Source of the DNA: Hymenobacter gummosus
Lineage (GTDB): Bacteria > Bacteroidota > Bacteroidia > Cytophagales > Hymenobacteraceae
Reading direction: 5' to 3'
DNA length: 64,000 bases
Assembly (NCBI RefSeq): GCF_003970915.1
Contig: NZ_RXOF01000002.1
Location: 310,001-374,000 of the forward strand
The notes beneath the pieces were generated by a model, which saw only the letters and a program-made list of their open reading frames with translations, was not told the DNA's origin and did not search any database. The position numbers were made by a program, and so were the translations under genes. This document shows, in pieces, positions 52,449-60,365 of the stretch (its first letter is position 1; each line of letters opens with the position of its first letter).

Positions 52449-52828
52449 TCAGGAAAGCGACAGTGGGTCGATAATCGTCAGCCCGGTAATCTTGGTGAAG
52501 TCGGCCAGGTTGCGGGTGAGCAGCGTCAGGTCATACTCCACGGCAGTAACCGCAATCAAGGCGTCGGGCGTTTTGAGCCGGAAGTCCTAGCGCAACCGGA
52601 TGGCTTGGTCGATGACGGCATCGGTGAGGGCAGGGCCGGCACAACCGCGAAAACCGCCTGGAAGTAGTGCGCGTCGGCGGGCGTCAGGCCGTAAAAGCCC
52701 AGTACCTCCAACCGGGTCAAGGCTGAGACGGCCACGTCCGGGCGCTTCAGCCAGGCCCGCAGCCCGGCGTAGGCTGGTTCCGGCCGGGCCGAATAGATAA
52801 TGATGTTGCTGTCGACCAGAAACTTCAT
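52449..52828 (-). pseudogene. VapC-like PIN-domain toxin, frameshifted and with a nonsense codon
   Basis: The N-terminus is a PIN domain: MKFLVDSNIIIYSA with the first acidic residue and ALTRLEVLGFYGL with the Glu. Around 52645 one base is missing: the open frame drifts into nonsense, while the other frame carries the true continuation LTDAVIDQAIRLR. That is then broken by TAG before DFRLKTPDALIAVTAVEYD and LTRNLADFTKI, the C-terminal PIN motifs. The toxin is therefore probably dead. The ATG overlaps the antitoxin stop by 4 bp, the normal vapBC arrangement. Confidence 0.8.
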
Positions 52829-53067
52829 GGCCGGAAGGGTAGGGGCCGGTCCGTGCGTTGCCCCTGTTGCCAGGCCAGCGGGTCCGGAATGCTTAGCCCG
52901 TCGCCGCCCCGGTCAATGGCGGCCAGCAGTTCGGCCCGGGAAAGTTGGCCAGCTTCGGGCGCCGCGGCCGGCGCCGCGCCGGTTTCGCGGACGCTCAGGC
53001 CCAGGCGCTGCGCCAGCAGCAGTTGATAGTCGTGGTCGTTGGCGACGGTGAACGTGACGGAACGCAT
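52825..53067 (-). CDS. VapB-like antitoxin of the degenerate VapBC pair
   Basis: The protein has 80 residues. MRSVTFTVANDHDYQLLLAQ at the N-terminus and GDGLSIPDPLAWQQGQRTDR at the C-terminus match small antitoxins that partner PIN toxins in Bacteroidota. The frame is intact although the toxin downstream is broken. It starts just after a truncated ADP-ribosylglycohydrolase remnant, suggesting insertion of the pair into that gene. Confidence 0.7.
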   Translation of the reverse strand: MRSVTFTVANDHDYQLLLAQRLGLSVRETGAAPAAAPEAGQLSRAELLAAIDRGGDGLSIPDPLAWQQGQRTDRPLPFRP

Positions 53068-53109
53068 AGCCTCAAGGTAACGACAAAACGGCTTTTCCTG
53101 TTCAACAGC

Positions 53110-53237
53110 GGGCCAGGGGGCATGGCCTGCTCGTAGCGGCTGCCGTACGCGTCGCCGATAGCGCCGGCCAGCAGGCAGGCCATAATGCGGTCAGCCGTAG
53201 CAGAACCGCCCGCCGTCGTAGTGGGCACCGTGCTCAT
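53110..53237 (-). pseudogene. ADP-ribosylglycohydrolase N-terminal remnant
   Basis: ADRIMACLLAGAIGDAYGSR and the residues after it match the start of DraG-type ADP-ribosylglycohydrolases. After about 43 codons the similarity stops at the junction with the vapBC promoter region, and the C-terminal metal-binding part is gone. The ATG at 53237 overlaps the stop of the upstream gene by 4 bp, so it was once the second gene of an operon. Confidence 0.6.
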
Positions 53238-53635
53238 GGTCGGCGGCGGTCCAGGTCGGCCAAGGCGGCCCCACCCAGCGCCAGCAGCGTTTGGGGCTGC
53301 CGTTGCGCATCCAGGTATTGCACCCGGAACACGCCCCGCTGATTAAGCCAGATGAATGTGCTGTCAATCGCTTGGATATCGGACAGCGGTATTGCCTCCG
53401 CGCCCGTGGCCGATTCAATCAGCAGCTGGTCCGGGGTAAAACTGGCCTGCGCCGGAAGCTGGCTCAGCTTTCGGTACACCACGGGCAACAACAGCAACAT
53501 CAGTAGCTGCAGCCCCGCTTCCCAGTACGCGCCGGCCTGAGCATACTGCCAGCTGGCGTACAGAATTAGCAGGGCGGAAGGGCCGACCAGCCAGCGTAGA
53601 CTGCGGCTGGCAATGGGCAGTTGGCGCGGCGACAT
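53234..53635 (-). CDS. small membrane protein with PH-like domain
   Basis: The protein has 133 residues from the ATG at 53635. Two hydrophobic helices (SALLILYASWQYAQAG and LQLLMLLLLPVVY) are followed by a PH-like, sheet-rich part (ASFTPDQLLIESATGAEAI, SDIQAIDSTFIWLNQRG). No family was recognised beyond this general plan. It was probably co-transcribed with the now broken ADP-ribosylglycohydrolase gene. Confidence 0.5.
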   Translation of the reverse strand: MSPRQLPIASRSLRWLVGPSALLILYASWQYAQAGAYWEAGLQLLMLLLLPVVYRKLSQLPAQASFTPDQLLIESATGAEAIPLSDIQAIDSTFIWLNQRGVFRVQYLDAQRQPQTLLALGGAALADLDRRRP

Positions 53636-53658
53636 CAATTAAATAGTAGTAAGCAAGA

Positions 53659-53686
53659 ACGGCCCATTCTGTGCAGAATGGGCCGT
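53659..53686 (-). terminator. accC-side terminator
   Basis: A 12-bp stem ACGGCCCATTCT with its complement and a 4-nt loop lies 27 bp after accC. The T-run on the minus strand is weak. Confidence 0.6.
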
Positions 53687-53712
53687 TTCGCCTGATTAGG
53701 AGGGTGAGCGGG

Positions 53713-55056
53713 CTACAGCGTCGAGAAGTCGAACGACTCCAGGAACTTCGTGGTGAAGTTGCCGGCTTTGAAGTCCTCGTTGTCCATCAGCTTCAGGTGG
53801 AAGGGGATGGTGGTCTTGATGCCTTCCACCACGAATTCCGACAGGGCGCGCTTCATTTTCACCACGCACTCCTCGCGGGTCTGGGCCACGGTGATGAGCT
53901 TGGCAATCATGGAGTCGTAGTTCGGCGGAATCTGGTAGCCCGCGTACACGTGGGTGTCGACGCGCACGCCGTGGCCGCCGGGTACGTGCAGCACCGTGAT
54001 TTTGCCGGGCGCCGGCCGGAAGTCCTTGCGCGGGTCCTCGGCGTTGATGCGGCACTCCATGGCGTGCAGCTTGGGCAGGTAGTTTTTGCCCGAAATGGCA
54101 ATGCCCGCCGCCACTTTGATCTGCTCCTTGATGAGGTCGAAGTTGATAACCTCTTCCGTCACGGGGTGCTCCACCTGAATACGGGTGTTCATCTCCATGA
54201 AGTAGAAGTCGCGGTTCTTATCGACCAGGAACTCGATGGTGCCCACGCCCTCGTACCCGATGGAGGCGGCGCCGGCAATGGCAGCCTTGCCCATCTTCTC
54301 GCGCAGCTCCTCCGTCATAAACGGCGAGGGAGCCTCTTCCACCAGCTTCTGGTGGCGGCGCTGAATCGAGCAGTCCCGCTCCGAGAGGTGGCAGACGGTG
54401 CCGAACTGGTCGCCGGCAATCTGAATTTCGATGTGGCGGGGCTCCTCCACGAACTTCTCCAGGTACACGCCGTCGTTGCCGAAAGCGGCTTTGGCTTCGG
54501 TGCGGGCGTCGTTCCAGGCCTTCTCGAATTCCTCCTCGGCCTTGATGATGCGCATGCCGCGCCCGCCGCCGCCGGCCGTAGCCTTCAGGATGACGGGGTA
54601 CTTGATCTTGGCGGCAATCTTCTTGCCCTGCTCAATGGAGTCGAGCAGGCCGTCGGAGCCCGGGATGGTGGGCACGCCGGCCTTCTTCATCGTGTCCTTG
54701 GCCGACGCTTTGTCGCCCATGGCGTTGATCATTTCGGGCGAGGCGCCGATGAACTTGATGCCGTTTTCGCGGCAGATGCGCGAAAAATCCGCGTTTTCCG
54801 ACAGGAAGCCGTAGCCGGGATGAATGGCGTCGGCATTCGTGATTTCGGCGGCGGCAATCAGGTTCGGAATGTTCAGGTAGGAGTCGCGCGAGGCGGGCGG
54901 CCCGATGCACACGGCCTCGTCGGCGAAGCGTACGTGCAGGCTTTCCTTATCGGCGGTGGAGTACACGGCCACCGTCTTGATGCCCATTTCGCGGCAGGTG
55001 CGAATCACGCGCAGCGCAATTTCCCCGCGGTTGGCAATGAGTATTTTCTTAAACAT
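53713..55056 (-). CDS. accC: acetyl-CoA carboxylase, biotin carboxylase subunit
   Basis: The protein has 447 residues and the ATP-grasp fold: [17 protein letters not shown] at the start, [12 protein letters not shown] as the Gly-rich ATP loop, [14 protein letters not shown] with catalytic residues, and [15 protein letters not shown] near the end. It carboxylates biotin on AccB in the first step of fatty acid synthesis. It is the last gene of the cluster that starts at yceD, and is separated from accB by 169 bp that contain paired heptamer-like arrays. Confidence 0.95.
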   Translation of the reverse strand: MFKKILIANRGEIALRVIRTCREMGIKTVAVYSTADKESLHVRFADEAVCIGPPASRDSYLNIPNLIAAAEITNADAIHPGYGFLSENADFSRICRENGIKFIGASPEMINAMGDKASAKDTMKKAGVPTIPGSDGLLDSIEQGKKIAAKIKYPVILKATAGGGGRGMRIIKAEEEFEKAWNDARTEAKAAFGNDGVYLEKFVEEPRHIEIQIAGDQFGTVCHLSERDCSIQRRHQKLVEEAPSPFMTEELREKMGKAAIAGAASIGYEGVGTIEFLVDKNRDFYFMEMNTRIQVEHPVTEEVINFDLIKEQIKVAAGIAISGKNYLPKLHAMECRINAEDPRKDFRPAPGKITVLHVPGGHGVRVDTHVYAGYQIPPNYDSMIAKLITVAQTREECVVKMKRALSEFVVEGIKTTIPFHLKLMDNEDFKAGNFTTKFLESFDFSTL

Positions 55057-55222
55057 GGGGTCTTGGGGCTTAGGGGCTTGGGGTCTTGGCGGCTGTTCTT
55101 TCCCGCCGGGCGGAGCAGCCGCAGGGGGCTGGCCGGGAAAAGGAAAGGGCCTTAGCGGCTGGCGGCTGGTGTCGTCGCTGCGTCACCAAGACCCTAAGCC
55201 CCCAAGACCCCAAGACCCCAAG
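55057..55222. repeat. paired 7-8 bp period arrays between accC and accB (CTTGGGG type)
   Basis: Directly after the accC start, 55057-55090 repeats units like CTTGGGGT with a 7-8 bp step. At 55185-55222 the reverse-complement type (CCAAGACC, CCCAAG) occurs, so the two arrays can pair. They end 3 bp from the accB stop. The sequence between them is unremarkable. Confidence 0.7.
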
Positions 55223-55225
55223 AAA

Positions 55226-55774
55226 TTACATCGGCTCGATCAGGAACAGCGGCTGGTCGTACTCCACGGGGGAGGCGTTGTCGACCATGGCCTTCACGAT
55301 GCGGCCGCGCTGCTCAGCTTCGATTTCATTGAAGAGCTTCATGGCTTCGATGATGCAAATCACCTGGCCCTGCTCCACCACGTCGCCCACGTTCACGAAC
55401 GAGGGGCTTTCGGGGCTGCTGGAGCGGTAGAAGGTGCCAATCATCGGGGCTTTCAGGGCCACCGTGTTGCTGGCGGCCGGAGCTTCAGCCGCGGCGGCGG
55501 GCGCAGCAGCCGGAGCGGCCGGAGCCGCGGCGGGAGCCGCCTGCGGGGCCGGAGCGGCGGCCACCGGAGCCGGGGCAGCGGCCGGGGCGGCAGCAGCTAC
55601 GAACTTGGTGTTCGGCTCGCGCTGCACCGAAATCTTAAACTCTTCGGTTTCGATGTTGACCTTGTTCAGGCCCGACTTGGCGATGAAGTCGATGAGGTCT
55701 TGCAGTTCTTTGGCTTTCATGGCGGCGGGGGAGGGTTTGCCCTGGTCCTTGTCCTTATTTGACTCTTTCGACAT
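55226..55774 (-). CDS. accB: biotin carboxyl carrier protein (BCCP) of acetyl-CoA carboxylase
   Basis: The protein has 182 residues from the ATG at 55774 (MSKESNKDKDQ). The N-terminal ~60 residues have the usual helical start (AKELQDLIDFIAKSGLNKV). A ~50-residue Ala/Pro linker follows. The biotinyl domain ends with CIIEAMKLFNEIEAE, in which the Lys of EAMK is biotinylated, and a Pro-rich MIGTFYRSSSPES hairpin precedes it. Its start overlaps the efp end by 20 bp. Confidence 0.93.
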   Translation of the reverse strand: MSKESNKDKDQGKPSPAAMKAKELQDLIDFIAKSGLNKVNIETEEFKISVQREPNTKFVAAAAPAAAPAPVAAAPAPQAAPAAAPAAPAAAPAAAAEAPAASNTVALKAPMIGTFYRSSSPESPSFVNVGDVVEQGQVICIIEAMKLFNEIEAEQRGRIVKAMVDNASPVEYDQPLFLIEPM

Positions 55775-56318
55775 AGCTGTAGTCGCGGGTGTCGACCTTG
55801 ATTTTCTGGTCCTGGTCAATGAACAGCGGTACCTGGATGCGGGCGCCCGTTTCCAGAATGGCCGGCTTCAGGGTGTTCGTCGCGGTGTCGCCGCGCAGAC
55901 CGGGCTCGGTGTAGGTCACCACCAGCTCCACGAAGGCGGGCAGTTCGGCCGTCAGCGGCTGCTCGGTTTCGGCGTGGAAGAGGATGGTGGCCGTCTGGCC
56001 TTCCTTCATCAGGTCGGCGAAGGGTACCATGGCCTCGGGCAGTACTACCTGCTCGAACGAATCGGTGTCCATGAAGGTGTAGCCGTAGTCGTCCTTGTAG
56101 AGGTACTGGTGCGGGCGCTGCTCCACGCGGGCGGTTTCCACTTTCACGCCAGCGTTGAAAGTGTTATCAATGACCTTACCGGTCTTGATGTTGCGCAGTT
56201 TGGTGCGCACGAAAGCGGGGCCCTTGCCCGGCTTCACGTGCTGAAACTCCGTGATGACGTGCAGGTCCCCGTTGTAATTCAGGACGAGGCCGTTGCGAAA
56301 ATCGGCGGTGGTTGCCAT
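55755..56318 (-). CDS. efp: translation elongation factor P
   Basis: The protein has 187 residues. The KOW-like domain I has VKPGKGPAFVRTKLRN, whose tip Lys reaches the ribosomal P site to rescue polyproline stalling; the modifying enzyme is not in the window. Domains II and III (QVVLPEAMVPFADLM, GLRGDTATNTLKPAILETG) are standard. It sits between fabH and accB. Confidence 0.95.
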   Translation of the reverse strand: MATTADFRNGLVLNYNGDLHVITEFQHVKPGKGPAFVRTKLRNIKTGKVIDNTFNAGVKVETARVEQRPHQYLYKDDYGYTFMDTDSFEQVVLPEAMVPFADLMKEGQTATILFHAETEQPLTAELPAFVELVVTYTEPGLRGDTATNTLKPAILETGARIQVPLFIDQDQKIKVDTRDYSYVERVK

Positions 56319-56326
56319 GTGTTTTG

Positions 56327-56459
56327 GAATTAAGATTTAGAATTACGAATTAAAAATTGAGAATTAAAAACCAGCAACCATTGCCAAAATTCGGGCGCTA
56401 GCAAAAAGGCGTAGCCGTTCGGCAATAATTTTTAATTTTTAATTCTTAATTTTTAATTC
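56327..56459. repeat. paired heptamer arrays between efp and fabH (AATTAAA type)
   Basis: 56327-56370 repeats an AT-rich 7-bp unit (AATTAAG, ATTTAGA, ATTACGA, ATTAAAA...). 56426-56459 has the reverse-complement type (TTTTTAATTCTTAA...). The last bases form the stop-codon region of fabH. The DNA is strikingly AT-rich within this GC-rich genome. Confidence 0.75.
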
Positions 56460-57450
56460 ATTCCCCGTAGGCCCACTTCACGTAGAGCGCGCCCCAAGTG
56501 AAGCCGCCGCCGAAGGCCGCCAGAATCAGGTTATTGCCCTTACGTAGCTGGCTTTCGTAGTCCGAGAGGCAGAGGGGAATGGTGGCGCTGGTGGTGTTGC
56601 CGTACTTGTAGATGTTCAGCATCACCTTGTCGGCGCCGATGCCCACGCGCGAAGCGGTAGCGTCGATGATGCGCTTGTTGGCCTGGTGCGGCACCAGCCA
56701 GTCGATGGTGTTGGCGTTGAGGCCGTTGCGCTCGGCCACGGTGCCGGCCACGTCGGCCATGCCCTTCACGGCAAACTTGTACACCGTCGCGCCTTCCTGG
56801 TACACGAAATGCTCCCGGTTGGTCACCGTCTCGATGGACGGCGGGCGGCGCGAGCCGCCGGCTTTCTGGTACAGGTACGGCTCGCCCACGCCGTCGGAGC
56901 GCAGCTCCTGGTCGAGGATGCCGTAGCCGTCGGTGCTGGGTTCGAGTAGCACCGCGCCGGCCCCGTCGCCGAACAGAATGCAGGTGGAGCGGTCGGTGTA
57001 ATCGGTAATGGCCGACATCTTATCGGCGCCCACCACGATGACCTTCTTGTAGAGGCCCGCGCGGATAAACGAGGCGCCGGTGGCCAGCGAGAACAGGAAG
57101 CCCGAGCAGGCGGCCGAAATGTCGTAGCTGAAGGCATTCTTGATGCCCACGCCCTCGCAGATGATGTTGGCCGTGGCCGGAAACACCATGTCCGGGGTGG
57201 TGGTGGCGCAGATCAGCAGTTCCACTTCCTCGGGCCGGGTGCCGGTCTTGTCCAGCAGCTGCTGCACGGCCTTGATACCCATCACCGAGGTGCCCTGGTT
57301 TTCGCCTTTCAGGATGCGGCGCTCCTTAATGCCGGTCCGGGTCTGAATCCACTCGTCGTTGGTATCGACCAGCTTTTCGAGTTCCTGGTTGGTCAGCACG
57401 TACTCGGGTACGTAGGCGCCTACGCCGGTAATGGCAGCGGTCAGCTTCAT
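56458..57450 (-). CDS. fabH: 3-oxoacyl-ACP synthase III
   Basis: The protein has 330 residues from the ATG at 57450. The catalytic triad of KAS III is present: Cys in [11 protein letters not shown], His in [10 protein letters not shown] and Asn in [12 protein letters not shown]. It starts fatty acid chains by joining acetyl-CoA (or another acyl-CoA) to malonyl-ACP. It lies between plsX and efp; an upstream terminator hairpin (57520) and a TACCTTGG box may give it its own promoter. Confidence 0.93.
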   Translation of the reverse strand: MKLTAAITGVGAYVPEYVLTNQELEKLVDTNDEWIQTRTGIKERRILKGENQGTSVMGIKAVQQLLDKTGTRPEEVELLICATTTPDMVFPATANIICEGVGIKNAFSYDISAACSGFLFSLATGASFIRAGLYKKVIVVGADKMSAITDYTDRSTCILFGDGAGAVLLEPSTDGYGILDQELRSDGVGEPYLYQKAGGSRRPPSIETVTNREHFVYQEGATVYKFAVKGMADVAGTVAERNGLNANTIDWLVPHQANKRIIDATASRVGIGADKVMLNIYKYGNTTSATIPLCLSDYESQLRKGNNLILAAFGGGFTWGALYVKWAYGE

Positions 57451-57519
57451 GGGCAAGGTGTAAGGAGAAATGCGGCGGAGAAGGTGGGGCCGCGGAAAAC
57501 GGCCGCCAAGGTAGTAAAA

Positions 57520-57542
57520 AGTCCGGCCGAGGCGGCCGGACT
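57520..57542 (-). terminator. terminator between plsX and fabH
   Basis: A 10-bp stem AGTCCGGCCG/CGGCCGGACT with a TTTTT run on the minus strand. Confidence 0.75.
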
Positions 57543-57546
57543 GAGA

Positions 57547-57590
57547 CTAGACCACAGATGAACGCAGATGAAAAACGGATGCCACGGATA
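57547..57590. repeat. dispersed intergenic repeat (TAGACCACAGAT family)
   Basis: CTAGACCACAGATGAACG starts a run of spaced GATG and CGGAT units. It is similar to 8040-8083 and to the arms of 63400-63571. Confidence 0.5.
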
Positions 57591-57661
57591 GCAGCCGAGC
57601 CGGGAGGCAGGCCATTACGCGTAGAGTTACCGTTTTTGCTTGCTGCATCACTGCTCAATCG

Positions 57662-58606
57662 TTAGGACTTGAAGGTGGCCTTGATTTGGTCGGCAATGCC
57701 CGACTTGGCCATCTGGAAGCCCTGCATCAGCATGCTGCAGATGGCTTTCGGCCCGCTCACGCCGTGGCCGATGATGACGTTGTCGTTGATGCCCAGAATG
57801 GGGGAGCCGCCCACGCCTTCGTAGTCGAACTTGTGGAAGAACGGGTCCTTGTGGATGCCCTTCTCGTGCATGATGTCGTAGAACGACTCCGAAAGCTTCA
57901 GAATCACGTTCCCGGTGTAGCCGTCGCACACAATCACGTCGGCCTTCTCGTTGAACATGTCGCGGCCCTCGATGTTGCCGATGAAGTGAATGTGCGGGTT
58001 CACCTTCAGCAGGTTGTAGGCCGCTTGCAGCAGGGCGGTGCCCTTGCCTTCCTCTTCGCCGAGGTTCATCAGACCGACCTTGGGCTGCTCAATGCCCAGC
58101 ACGTACTGCGCGTACAAGGAACCCAATTCGGCAAACTGCTCCAGCATTTCGGGCTTGCACTCGGCGTTGGCGCCGGCATCCACCATCACGCCGTACTCGC
58201 CTTTGAGCTTGGGCACGAGGTTGGCAATGGCCGGGCGCATCACGCCAGGTACCGGCTTCACGCTGAAAATGGCGCCCACCAGCATGGCGCCGGTGCTGCC
58301 GGCCGAGCAGAAGGCTTCCACGTCGCTGCCGTGCAGCAGCTTGTAGCCGACGGCAATACTGGAATCAGGCTTTTGCTGCAGGGCCTTGGTGGGGTGTTCC
58401 CCCATGGCAATAACCTGCGTGGCGGGCACAAATTCAATATTGCGGGCACGCTCACCGTGGGCCTCAAGCAGCGGGCGCACGGCTTCTTCCTGGCCGATAA
58501 CCACAATGGTGGCCTGGCCATCGAGTTGTTCGGCGGCCAGCACGGCTCCGTCCACGGCAGCTTTGGGGGCGAAGTCGCCGCCCATGGCGTCGAGGGCTAT
58601 TTTCAT
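57662..58606 (-). CDS. plsX: phosphate acyltransferase PlsX
   Basis: The protein has 314 residues. MKIALDAMGGDFAPKAAVDG is the family signature, followed by SIAVGYKLLHGSDVEAFCSA, MVDAGANAECKPEML and DGYTGNVILKLSE. It converts acyl-ACP to acyl-phosphate for phospholipid synthesis. The gene order rpmF-plsX-fabH is conserved in many bacteria. Confidence 0.95.
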   Translation of the reverse strand: MKIALDAMGGDFAPKAAVDGAVLAAEQLDGQATIVVIGQEEAVRPLLEAHGERARNIEFVPATQVIAMGEHPTKALQQKPDSSIAVGYKLLHGSDVEAFCSAGSTGAMLVGAIFSVKPVPGVMRPAIANLVPKLKGEYGVMVDAGANAECKPEMLEQFAELGSLYAQYVLGIEQPKVGLMNLGEEEGKGTALLQAAYNLLKVNPHIHFIGNIEGRDMFNEKADVIVCDGYTGNVILKLSESFYDIMHEKGIHKDPFFHKFDYEGVGGSPILGINDNVIIGHGVSGPKAICSMLMQGFQMAKSGIADQIKATFKS

Positions 58607-58640
58607 GAAAGCGGAATGAAGGAGAGTCGGCGGTAATGTA

Positions 58641-58668
58641 AAACCGGCGGCCGGGTGAGGGCCGCCGG
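58641..58668 (-). terminator. hairpin between rpmF and plsX
   Basis: A 9-bp stem CCGGCGGCC/GGCCGCCGG with TTTT on the minus strand. It may terminate or attenuate the ribosomal protein transcript before plsX. Confidence 0.6.
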
Positions 58669-58690
58669 CTGGGCTAGGAGCGGGTTGGGG

Positions 58691-58912
58691 CTATTCCTCG
58701 TCGGTGCTGGCGGCGGCCGAAGCTACCGGGGCGTAGCCGGCAATGGCCACTTTGCCGTTGAGGTACAGGTCACCATCTACCACGTAAGCGCGGTGACGCA
58801 GGTGGGTTTCGCCGGTGGTCTGGCAGGTCGAAACGGCCTTTGCATCGAGCTTGTAGTGGGTGCGACGCTTGTCGCGGCGGACGGCGGAGACGCGTCGTTT
58901 GGGGTGTGCCAT
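58691..58912 (-). CDS. rpmF: 50S ribosomal protein L32
   Basis: The protein has 73 residues with MAHPKRRVSAVRRDKRRTHY as in L32. Only one Cys (STCQTTG) remains of the usual four zinc-ligand cysteines, so this is the zinc-free form. It ends in a short acidic tail and lies 56 bp downstream of yceD. Confidence 0.92.
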   Translation of the reverse strand: MAHPKRRVSAVRRDKRRTHYKLDAKAVSTCQTTGETHLRHRAYVVDGDLYLNGKVAIAGYAPVASAAASTDEE

Positions 58913-58968
58913 GAGTGAAAGTGAAAGAAAAAAATGAAAAAACTAGGTGAGGGGAGGCGCCGGGGACC

Positions 58969-59508
58969 TTAGTTCAGGTTCCGCAGCGCGTTCCAGCGCG
59001 GGTCGCCGAGGTCCTCGTCGTCATCGTCCGCGTCGTCCGACGACGTGCCGGTGGAGTAGATGAGCTTGGCTTCGGCGTCGGGGTTGTCGTCTTCTTCGTC
59101 CTGAAAACGGGGGTGCAGCTTCTTCATCGGCAGGGCAAGGCCGATGTAATCGAAGAAATGCTGGGCCATCGGCAGGGTCTGCTTGTCGGGCGTGACCTGC
59201 AGCACGTCGTCGTCGAGTTCCAGCTCTTCCTCGCCGAAGCGCAGCAGCAGCTGGTTTTCCACGTCGATGGGCTGGTCGAACTCGTCGAGGCTCCGGTCGC
59301 AGACGAGCTGCACGGTGCCCACGATGTGGGTGTCGATGACGATGCGCTGGGCAGTTTTGTCGACCACCACGTCGGCGCGCAGCTGGCCGTCCGGAATCAG
59401 GGTCTGGTCGAACTGCTCGAAGAACGCCTGGTCGAGGTCAAACACGAATTCGTGCTTTTTCTCGGTCAGCGCGGCCAGCGGCACGTCGTATTTATGGTCC
59501 TTTTTCAC
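58969..59508 (-). CDS. yceD: YceD/DUF177 family protein
   Basis: The protein has 179 residues with a GTG start at 59508. VQLVCDRSLDEFDQPI carries the conserved Cys-x-Arg-Ser-Leu of DUF177, and an acidic middle (EEELELDDDV) and C-terminus follow. In most bacteria yceD precedes rpmF and is linked to 23S rRNA or ribosome assembly. It is first in the leftward lipid cluster, 22 nt after a TATTTTTG box. Confidence 0.85.
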   Translation of the reverse strand: MKKDHKYDVPLAALTEKKHEFVFDLDQAFFEQFDQTLIPDGQLRADVVVDKTAQRIVIDTHIVGTVQLVCDRSLDEFDQPIDVENQLLLRFGEEELELDDDVLQVTPDKQTLPMAQHFFDYIGLALPMKKLHPRFQDEEDDNPDAEAKLIYSTGTSSDDADDDDEDLGDPRWNALRNLN

Positions 59509-59529
59509 TGGGTCGGTTCAGGCGGGCGG

Positions 59530-59537
59530 CAAAAATA
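59530..59537 (-). promoter_or_regulatory. -7 box of the yceD-rpmF-plsX-fabH cluster
   Basis: On the minus strand this reads TATTTTTG, matching TAnnTTTG, 22 nt before the GTG at 59508. Confidence 0.6.
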
Positions 59538-59586
59538 GCAATATTTAACCGCTTTAATGAGGGTTGAGGGAAGGTTTGGCGGGAGT

Positions 59587-59955
59587 TTAGGCCTTTTTCA
59601 GAATAAACTCCGGGCTGATGCCCAGCCGCTCGTAGAGCTTTTTGGCCAGGTCCAGGGTTACGCGGCGCTTGCCACTCAGAATCTGGGACAAGCGCCCGGC
59701 CGGCACTTCCAGCAATTGCGCCAGCTCTTTCTGCTTGAGGCGCATCTGCTGCCGCTTCAGCTCAATCATGTCGGCCAAGGACTCCGGCAGGGTCGGGATG
59801 GGCATCAGCCCGAGCTGGTCCTCGTAGGCGTCGATGGCCACGACCAACTCCCGAAACTCGGTTTCCAGCGCCGCGTTGCCCTCGAAACCGGCGGCCACCA
59901 GTGCGTCGAGGCGGCGCAGGGCGGTTTTGTATTCCGAAGGGTTGTGAAGCGTCAT
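59587..59955 (-). CDS. HigA-like antitoxin / XRE regulator without a toxin partner
   Basis: The protein has 122 residues. The first ~70 resemble the N-terminus of HigA-type antitoxins (YKTALRRLDALVAAGFEG, AIDAYEDQLGLMPIPT). The rest is an XRE helix-turn-helix (LKQKELAQLLEVPAGRLSQI, then GKRRVTLDLAKKLYERLGIS). HigB usually precedes HigA on the same strand, but 59956-60140 encodes no toxin. It is an orphan regulator or the remains of a toxin-antitoxin pair. Confidence 0.8.
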   Translation of the reverse strand: MTLHNPSEYKTALRRLDALVAAGFEGNAALETEFRELVVAIDAYEDQLGLMPIPTLPESLADMIELKRQQMRLKQKELAQLLEVPAGRLSQILSGKRRVTLDLAKKLYERLGISPEFILKKA

Positions 59956-60017
59956 GAGGAGAGAGGAAGCGAGATGGAAGGGCAGGTTCAGTTAAAGCCA
60001 ATGCGCCTTTCCGGCTG

Positions 60018-60049
60018 CAAAGGTGCAGTAGAAATTGCTAAATGCAAAA
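60018..60049 (-). promoter_or_regulatory. promoter of the HigA-like gene
   Basis: On the minus strand a TTTTG (60049-60045) is followed after 19 nt by CACCTTTG (60025-60018), close to the Bacteroidota -33 TTG/-7 TAnnTTTG pattern and spacing. The ATG lies ~63 nt downstream. Confidence 0.55.
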
Positions 60050-60140
60050 CAAAGTTTCGTTTTTGGAAAGAATGTTTCTGTGGTGGTAAGATAAAAGCGG
60101 TGATTTTAGGTTAGAAATGAATGGTAAAAGGTTCATTAAC

Positions 60141-60336
60141 AGCCGCGTAGTGGCGGCATATTGGTAGAAAACAGGCCGTCAGAAAAAAACAGAGCTGCAG
60201 CGCAGCGGCATGTTTCTGCGCCGCATGAACATCAACTATCGTTCAACGTCAGCACGCGGATGCCGCTGCGCTGCAGCTCATTCCGTTTTCATTGCCTTCT
60301 TCTACCAATATGGCGCCGCTATGCGGCTGTGGACGA
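60141..60336. mobile_element. non-autonomous REP-pair element, relative of the Y1-transposase element
   Basis: Left arm 60141-60212 and right arm 60260-60336 are imperfect reverse complements. Both have an outer AGCCGC.TAG.GGCG part and an inner hairpin GAGCTGCAGCGCAGCGGCAT, the same plan as the arms of 43323-43998 but with a different inner sequence. Only 47 bp lie between the arms, with no gene. It looks like a MITE or REP doublet moved in trans by a related transposase. The gap 59956-60365 contains nothing else except the promoter of the HigA-like gene. Confidence 0.7.
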
Positions 60337-60365
60337 TTTAGATAGCCGTGTACCGGACCAGGGAA

